From positions 1 to 15,514 of the forward strand of contig QFOV01000051.1 of NCBI GenBank assembly GCA_003248565.1: a stretch of DNA of 15,514 nt. Direction: 5' to 3'. Numbering within the stretch: position 1 is the stretch's first letter; each line of letters opens with the position of its first letter. The notes under the pieces were generated by a model, which had not been told where the DNA came from, ran no database searches, and saw nothing but the letters and a program-made list of their open reading frames with translations. The translations under genes and the position numbers were made by a program. The DNA comes from Stenotrophomonas sp. (GTDB lineage Bacteria; Pseudomonadota; Gammaproteobacteria; Xanthomonadales; Xanthomonadaceae). Below, one piece after another: positions 11,375 through 15,514 of this stretch.

Positions 11375-12232
11375 TTACTGCTTCACGAAGCGCAGCGTCA
11401 TGCGGTCGCTTTCACCGATGGCCTTGTACTTGGCGGCATCTGCAGCATCGTGGCTGTTGGACGGCGGCAGCGTCCACACGCCCTTGGGGTAGTCCTTGGT
11501 ATCGCGCGGGTTGGCGTTGACCTCGCTGCTGCCAGCCAGCGTGAAGCCGGCGGCCTCGGCCATGGCGATTATCTGCGCCTGACCAACATAGCCGCTGCCG
11601 TCATCGGCCGGCACGTCAGCCTTGGCACGGTGCTCAACCACGCCCAGGGTGCCGCCTGGCTTGAGCACGTCAAAGAAGGCCTTGAACATGCCTTCGGCCT
11701 GCCCGGAGGAACGCCAGTTGTGGACATTGCGGAAGGTCAGCACCAGGTCCGCCGAACCCGGAGCGCCAAGCACCGGGGCCGCCGGGTTGTAGGCCACCTC
11801 GGTGGCGCGGTCGAACTGGGCCGGGGACGCGGCGAACTTCTTGCTCAGGCCATCGCGCGAGCGCTGCTGGTAATCGCGACCGCCACCCGCGGGCAATGCG
11901 CCCGGATCAACCACCGCAGCAACGTACTTGCCGCCATCGCGCAGATAGGGTGCAAGAATTTCGGAATACCAGCCGCCGCCGGGTGTAATTTCGATGACCG
12001 TCTGCGTCGGTTGCAGACCAAAGAACGCAAGCGTCTGTGCCGGGTGACGGTATTCGTCGCGCAGCACATTGGCTGGCGTGCGCCAGCTGCCGGCAATGGC
12101 AGCCTGCAGCTGCGGCGACACCTGTGCGTCAGCAGTGCTGGCAGCGGCTTCATGGGCCAGCGCAGTGCCGGCAGACAGGGTGCTGGCAAGCGCCAGCAGG
12201 CAGGCACACAGCAGCGGGGCAGGCTTCTTCAT
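11375..12232 (-). CDS. Exported SAM-dependent methyltransferase-like protein, 285 aa
   Basis: The start at 12232 gives MKKPAPLLCACLLALASTLS and then ALA at 24-26, a Sec signal peptide; the open frame 24 codons upstream would bury it and is rejected. After a linker, residues 75-200 show a class I methyltransferase fold: TVIEITPGGGWYSEIL (78-93) is motif I, the A-V-V-D-P segment (106-110) follows motif II position, ADLVLTFRNVHNW (161-173) is motif IV, and LKPGGTLGVVEHR (190-202) is motif V/VI. This fits the group of predicted methyltransferases (COG4798-like) that carry signal peptides. SAM is cytoplasmic, so the periplasmic location makes the activity and substrate unclear. It is divergent from the aldo/keto reductase. 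Confidence 0.85.
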   Translation of the reverse strand: MKKPAPLLCACLLALASTLSAGTALAHEAAASTADAQVSPQLQAAIAGSWRTPANVLRDEYRHPAQTLAFFGLQPTQTVIEITPGGGWYSEILAPYLRDGGKYVAAVVDPGALPAGGGRDYQQRSRDGLSKKFAASPAQFDRATEVAYNPAAPVLGAPGSADLVLTFRNVHNWRSSGQAEGMFKAFFDVLKPGGTLGVVEHRAKADVPADDGSGYVGQAQIIAMAEAAGFTLAGSSEVNANPRDTKDYPKGVWTLPPSNSHDAADAAKYKAIGESDRMTLRFVKQ

Positions 12233-12412
12233 GCGGAATTCCGTCGATTGAAACCGCGAGCCTAGCACGCGGCTGCAAGTGCAATGCAGCATGCAAATGT
12301 TCACATCCCGTTAGCGTGAGAGCGGCGCACGGAACGCTGTATTCACGACCTTGCCACGGAATTGGAACGCATGCCGTCTATGCTGTTGAACTGAACAACA
12401 AAGGAGCAACGC

Positions 12413-13369
12413 ATGCCCCAGTCACGCGAACTTGGCCGCTCGGGTCTCCATGTCAGCCCCATCGCTTTTGGTGGCAACGTTTTCGGCTGGAGTGCCGATG
12501 AGAAGACATCCTTTGGCCTGCTCGATGCCTTCGTCGATGCCGGCTTCAACCTGATCGATACCGCCGATGTCTATCCGGCATGGGTGCCGGGCAACCGCGG
12601 CGGCGAATCGGAGACCATCATCGGCCGCTGGCTGCAGCGCAGCGGCAAGCGCGACAAGGTGGTGATCGCCACCAAGGTTGCGAAGTGGGCCGAGCATCCG
12701 GGCCTGTCGGCTGACAACATCAATGAAGCGGTCGAGGATTCGCTGCGTCGCCTGCAGACCGATGTGATCGATCTGTACCAGGCGCATGAAGACGATGAAT
12801 CGGTGCCGCTGGAAGAAAGCCTGGGCGCGTTCGCGCGGTTGATCGAGGCGGGCAAGGTGCGCGCGATTGGTGCGTCCAACTACAGCGCCGAGCGCCTGCG
12901 TGATGCGCTCAAGGTGTCCGCCGACTATCACCTGCCGCGCTACGAAACCCTGCAGCCCGAATACAACCTCTACGACCGCAGTGGCTACGAGGCGGAGCTG
13001 GAGCCGCTGGCGCGCGAACACGGCATCGGCGTGATCAGCTATTACTCGCTGGCCAGTGGCTTTCTCACTGGCAAGTACCGCAGCGCCGATGACGTAGGCA
13101 AGAGCGCCGCACGCGGCGCGAAGGTCGCCGATCGCTACCTCAACCCGCGTGGCCTGCGCATTCTGCAGGCGCTGGATGATGTGGCCGCCAGCCACAAGGC
13201 GACGCCGGCACAGGTGGCGTTGGCATGGCTGATCGCACGCCCGGGCATCACCGCGCCCATCGTCAGTGCCACCAGCGTGCAGCAGCTGCAGGAAGTGCTG
13301 GCTGCGGCACAGCTTGGCTTGAGCCCAGCGCAGGTCGCACAGTTGGATGCAGCCAGCGCTGAAAGCTGA
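12413..13369 (+). CDS. Aldo/keto reductase, 318 aa
   Basis: The ATG at 12413 has AAGGAG (12401-12406) six bases upstream. The protein is an NADPH-dependent aldo/keto reductase with a complete TIM-barrel length. The catalytic tetrad is in place: D49 in NLIDTADVY, Y54, K88 in IATKVAK, and H125 in LYQAHEDD. The cofactor-binding end is visible as GASNYS near 150, YYSLASGFLTGKY near 206-218, and the C-terminal repeat of ATPAQVALAWLIARPGITAPIVSA. The GNRGGESETIIGRWL segment (60-74) is of the YajO/Tas-like group that acts on small carbonyl compounds. Physiological substrate is unknown. It is transcribed alone, divergent from the methyltransferase-like gene over 180 bp. Confidence 0.93.
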   Translation: MPQSRELGRSGLHVSPIAFGGNVFGWSADEKTSFGLLDAFVDAGFNLIDTADVYPAWVPGNRGGESETIIGRWLQRSGKRDKVVIATKVAKWAEHPGLSADNINEAVEDSLRRLQTDVIDLYQAHEDDESVPLEESLGAFARLIEAGKVRAIGASNYSAERLRDALKVSADYHLPRYETLQPEYNLYDRSGYEAELEPLAREHGIGVISYYSLASGFLTGKYRSADDVGKSAARGAKVADRYLNPRGLRILQALDDVAASHKATPAQVALAWLIARPGITAPIVSATSVQQLQEVLAAAQLGLSPAQVAQLDAASAES

Positions 13370-13386
13370 ATTGGGCGAGTTGCGCC

Positions 13387-13423
13387 CCCCCTGCTCGCGT
13401 CGTAGCATCGGCCGAACAGGGGG
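13387..13423 (+). terminator. Inverted repeat after the aldo/keto reductase gene
   Basis: CCCCCTG (13387-13393) and CAGGGGG (13417-13423) are perfectly complementary, with a 23-nt loop. It could be a terminator for the upstream gene or part of the leader of the next one; the long loop and absence of a T tract make either weak. Confidence 0.3.
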
Positions 13424-13447
13424 TAGACCGCGAACGGAGTGCTACCC

Positions 13448-13735
13448 ATGCAGACCGCACCTACAGCCCAGCGCAGCATCGATCGCCACGCCGAACTGAC
13501 TTACTGGCGCGGCGTGCATGCCATCGGCCATCTTGGCCAACACGATTTCGACCACTACCAGCGCCTGCTGGAAATGGGCTACGACGTCTATCAGGCGTAT
13601 CCACGCGCCAACGAAGAACAGCTCTACAAAGTACTGCAGGACAGCTACCACCGGCATAGTCCGGCGCTGGCGGTTTCCTGGGACGAGGCGCGTTGGCTGG
13701 TGCGCCATGCCTGGCATCATGCCCAGCAGCATTGA
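13448..13735 (+). CDS. Conserved-looking hypothetical protein, 95 aa
   Basis: The ATG at 13448 has CGGAG (13435-13439) eight bases upstream; a GTG three codons earlier is too close to that site. The protein is small, soluble and rich in histidine and tyrosine: ELTYWRGVHAIGHLGQHDFDHYQRLLEMGYDVYQAYPRANEEQ and then YHRHSPALAVSWDEARWLVRHAWHHAQQH, each quoted here by its key parts (HAIGHLG, HDFDHY, YHRHS, RHAWHHAQQH). The many histidines might bind metal, but no known site pattern is seen. It looks helical throughout. It has the codon style of its chromosomal neighbours. No family is recognised. Confidence 0.8.
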   Translation: MQTAPTAQRSIDRHAELTYWRGVHAIGHLGQHDFDHYQRLLEMGYDVYQAYPRANEEQLYKVLQDSYHRHSPALAVSWDEARWLVRHAWHHAQQH

Positions 13736-13753
13736 AGGTCTTTGTGGTCGGCT

Positions 13754-14180
13754 TTTGTAGGAGCGGCGTCAGCCGCGAAGCTACTGCAACGTCGGAAGCT
13801 GAAGAGCCTACCCCTCCCCAACCCTCCCCTTGGCTACGCCAAAGGGAGGGAGCGAAGGCACGCCGCTCCTACAAACGACGGCGCCATCGCTTCTGCCAGG
13901 CACTGGTGTTGTTGTGGGAGCGGCGTCAGCCGCGAAGCTACTGCAGCGTCGGAAGCTGAAGAGCCTACCCCTCCCCAACCCTCCCCTTGGCTACGCCAAA
14001 GGGAGGGAGCGAAGGCACGCCGCCCCTACAAACGACGGCACCATCGCCTCTGGCAGGTACTGGCGTTGTTGTGGGAGCGGCGTCAGCCGCGAAGCTACTG
14101 CAACGTCGGAAGCTGAGGAGCCTACCCCTCCCCAACCCTCCCCTTGGCTTCGCCAAAGGGAGGGGGCAAAAGCACGCCGC
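13754..14180 (+). repeat. Three tandem copies of a 157-bp repeat with REP-like ends
   Basis: GAGCGGCGTCAGCCGCGAAG occurs at 13761, 13918 and 14075, an exact period of 157. Each unit also has CCCTCCCCTTGGC, a short loop, and GCCAAAGGGAGGG, an almost perfect hairpin. In copy 1 the first 15 bp, TTTGTAGGAGCGGCG (13754-13768), are the exact reverse complement of 13861-13875, so that copy is bounded like a small inverted-repeat element of 122 bp. Copy 2's partner has one change and copy 3's is truncated. No gene is credible here. The GAGCGGC-TCAGCCGCGAAG head is a kind of REP found widely in Xanthomonadaceae and Pseudomonas. Confidence 0.88.
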
Positions 14181-14194
14181 GACCCGCCGTACCC

Positions 14195-14218
14195 GTAGTG
14201 CCGAGCCATGCTCGGCAG
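14195..14218 (+). repeat. SMAG-type REP hairpin
   Basis: GTAG (14195-14198) is followed by TGCCGAGC (14199-14206), the loop CAT and GCTCGGCA (14210-14217). REP elements of Stenotrophomonas maltophilia are headed by GTAG and form such stems, so this supports that genus. Confidence 0.75.
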
Positions 14219-14305
14219 GAGCCTTCCCGGCAGCCCCGATCGACGAGAACCGCCACACCCGAAGTTCATCGGATCACATGCATGCCGTTGGTTTTGACGA
14301 TGTCA

Positions 14306-14334
14306 GCTTCGCGGCTTAAGCCGCTCCCACAACC
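14306..14334 (-). repeat. Inverted REP-like end facing the 157-bp repeats
   Basis: CAGCTTCGCGGC, TTAA and GCCGCTCCCACAA read on the minus strand as TTGTGGGAGCGGC-TTAA-GCCGCGAAGCTG, the same head as the 157-bp units in reverse. It overlaps the last codons of the LysR-type gene, which ends at 14316. Confidence 0.7.
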
Positions 14335-15221
14335 GGTTGTGCCATTGCTTCGGCCAGGTAGTCGAGGAAGGAGCTGATGCGCGCTGATACGGCGGTGTTG
14401 CGGTAATACACGGCGTGGATCGGTTGGCGCGCATCCAAGGTCAGTTTCGGCAACACCTGCACCAGCTCGCCACGCGCACGCGCCGCTTCGGTGAGGAAGT
14501 CGGACAGGCAGACGATGCCCACGCCTTCCAGGGCCAGCCGGTGCAGGATCTCGCCGCTGGAAACCGCCAATGCGGGCCGCACGTGCAGGCGCTCGCCGTC
14601 GTCACCCTGCAATGGCCAATGATTCAGCGAATCCGGTTCGTTGAAGCCCAGCAAGGTATGCGCCTGCAGCTGGGCCACGCTTTTCGGTGTGCCGTGCTGC
14701 TGCAGGTAGGCCGGGCTGGCCAGCACACGCAGGCGGCTATGACCCAGGGGCCGTGCATGCAGGGTGGAGTCCGCCAGCGGGCCAATGCGGATCGCCACGT
14801 CAGTGCGCCGCTCCAGCAGGTCGATGTAGCGCTCGCTGCTGTTCAACTCCAACGCCACCTGCGGGTAGCGTGCGCGGTAGCCGGCCACCAGCGGCGCGAT
14901 CACATGCAGCATGAACGGCATCGCCGCATCCACCCGCAACCGCCCGGACGGTGTACCCCGACGCGCGGCGATCTGCTCTTCGGCGGCATCCACCGAGGCG
15001 ACGATGGCGCGGGCCTGGGCCAGGAAGGCTTCGCCTTCATCGGTGAGCTGCAGGCGGCGGGTGGTGCGGGTCAGCAAGGTGGTGCCGAGCTTCTCTTCCA
15101 GCCGTCCCAGCGCCCGGCTGACGCCCGAGGCGGTCTGGCCCAACTGCTCGGCCGCAGCCGTGATCGAGCCGGTGTCGATTACCGCGATGAAGGCCTGCAT
15201 CTCATCCAGGGTGGTTTTCAT
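14316..15221 (-). CDS. LysR-family transcriptional regulator, 301 aa
   Basis: The N-terminal winged helix-turn-helix is clear: MQAFIAVIDTGSITAAAEQL (8-27), GQTASGVSRALGRLEEKLGTTLL (28-50), TRTTRRLQLTDEGEAFL (51-67). The effector domain follows, with G-RLRVDAAMPFMLHVIAPL (about 93-111), DLLERRTDVAIRIGPL and the C-terminal GVGIVCLSDFLTEAARARGELVQVL. Length is standard for LysR. Arrangement opposite the MFS transporter gene is the classic one in which the regulator controls its neighbour, usually with an unknown effector, so the transporter is the likely target. The start gives the family N-terminus MKTTLDEM; no strong Shine-Dalgarno is seen. The 3' end overlaps a REP-like sequence. Confidence 0.92.
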   Translation of the reverse strand: MKTTLDEMQAFIAVIDTGSITAAAEQLGQTASGVSRALGRLEEKLGTTLLTRTTRRLQLTDEGEAFLAQARAIVASVDAAEEQIAARRGTPSGRLRVDAAMPFMLHVIAPLVAGYRARYPQVALELNSSERYIDLLERRTDVAIRIGPLADSTLHARPLGHSRLRVLASPAYLQQHGTPKSVAQLQAHTLLGFNEPDSLNHWPLQGDDGERLHVRPALAVSSGEILHRLALEGVGIVCLSDFLTEAARARGELVQVLPKLTLDARQPIHAVYYRNTAVSARISSFLDYLAEAMAQPVVGAA

Positions 15222-15251
15222 CGGGGCGGCCAGGCGGCTGGTGGAATATTG

Positions 15252-15266
15252 TTGACTTTAAATCAA
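15252..15266. promoter_or_regulatory. Putative LysR operator
   Basis: TTGACTTTAAATCAA is an almost perfect 15-bp palindrome (TTGA, N7, TCAA) in an AT-rich patch between the divergent LysR and MFS genes, 31 bp from the LysR start. It fits the T-N11-A type dyad used by LysR regulators. The same bases could include a -35 box. Confidence 0.5.
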
Positions 15267-15343
15267 TAGTAATTGGCAGGAAACCGCATTTTTCAGCAAG
15301 AGTTCCGCCGTCAGACTGCGCAGCCCTTTACGAGGATTCGCCC

Positions 15344-15514
15344 ATGTCACGCGGTATTCCCCTTGCCTTGCTGGCGCTGACGCTGGGTGCGTTCGCCATC
15401 GGCACCACCGAGTTCGTCATCGTCGGCTTGATCCCGACCATTGCCGCCGACCTGCATGTCAGCCTGCCCTCGGCCGGCCTGCTGGTTTCCCTGTATGCGC
15501 TGGGCGTTGCGGTG
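15344..15514 (+). CDS. MFS efflux-type transporter, N-terminus only
   Basis: The ATG at 15344 has GAGGA (15332-15336) seven bases upstream. The 57 codons available encode MSRGIPLALLALTLGAFAIG, then TTEFVIVGLIPTIAADLHVS, then LPSAGLLVSLYALGVAV and continue beyond the window. Helix 1 with GAFAIGTTEFVIVGLIP and the loop ending in ADL-x-VS-x-PSAG-LLVSLYALGVAV are typical of the DHA1 drug:proton antiporter group (AraJ/YdhP/NepI-like), about 390-400 residues when complete. Substrates are often sugars, purine nucleosides or drugs; which one cannot be told. It is divergent from, and probably regulated by, the LysR gene. Confidence 0.88.
   Translation, partial: MSRGIPLALLALTLGAFAIGTTEFVIVGLIPTIAADLHVSLPSAGLLVSLYALGVAV

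Noticed and set aside
11324..12265. Open frame of 313 codons on the + strand
   Set aside because: It is antisense to the methyltransferase-like gene, which has a signal peptide and family motifs. Long antisense frames are common in GC-rich genes, and this one has no family resemblance or ribosome site.
12351..12384. Promoter for the aldo/keto reductase (TTGCCA and TATGCT)
   Set aside because: The spacing between the boxes is 22 bp, too far for a standard sigma-70 promoter, and other pairings are worse.
12422..13408. Open frame of 328 codons on the - strand
   Set aside because: It is antisense to the aldo/keto reductase, whose catalytic residues and ribosome site are clear.
13754..14180. CRISPR array
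   Set aside because: Regular spacing suggested it, but the 157-bp period is a near-identical tandem repeat throughout, with no short repeat and unique spacer pattern and no cas genes.
13693..14319. Several open frames through the 157-bp repeats, on both strands
   Set aside because: The frames consist of translated repeat and hairpin sequence and repeat with the unit; no ribosome site or family resemblance.
14415..15269. Open frame of 284 codons on the + strand
   Set aside because: It is antisense to the LysR-type gene. The translation is rich in Gln, Arg and His, as is usual for a GC-rich shadow frame.

Overview
The window is the cassette array of a sedentary chromosomal integron plus the ordinary chromosome beyond its old end, from a member of the Xanthomonadaceae, most likely Stenotrophomonas. 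The grounds are an attC type of about 60 bp resembling those of the Xanthomonas group, a GC-rich background, and a GTAG-headed REP hairpin (14195-14218) of the SMAG type known from S. maltophilia. No integrase is present. The cassette genes and attC sites are all on the + strand, so attI/intI should lie to the left of base 1.

Region 1 (1-5037) is a regular array. Twelve attC sites of 60-65 bp separate cassettes of about 320-520 bp, nearly all with one small gene. Recognisable products are a stand-alone EF-Tu domain 3-like protein (988), a signal-peptide-bearing RraB-like protein (2882), a TfoX N-domain protein (3343) and a GFA-type zinc protein (3789). The others are uncharacterised soluble or small membrane proteins. 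One cassette (1326-1664) has no gene, and the 3' part of a near-identical cassette opens the window (1-103).

Region 2 (5037-8960) is the same array in decay. attC sites lose their core boxes, several are only half recognisable, and cassettes fuse. Genes here are small membrane proteins, a membrane-anchored zinc ribbon, a secreted protein, a DUF2004-like protein, a second RraB-like protein and an unknown 187-residue protein that reads through a fossil attC into a 4-bp overlap with a 59-residue membrane protein. A third, diverged copy of the gene-less cassette lies at about 6285-6525.

Region 3 (8960-10470) is transitional: a VOC/glyoxalase-fold gene and a 116-residue unknown, separated by stretches of 325-375 bp with no convincing gene.

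Region 4 (10470-15514) is core chromosome: rluE (-) with a possible short downstream ORF, an exported SAM-methyltransferase-like protein (-), an aldo/keto reductase (+), a 95-residue conserved-looking protein (+), a block of three 157-bp tandem repeats with REP-like ends, and a LysR regulator (-) divergent from an MFS efflux-type transporter (+) that runs off the right edge.

The cassette genes need not work together, since an integron collects independent genes. The LysR/MFS pair is the only probable regulator-target unit. Functional names come from reading motifs by eye; no database search was possible.
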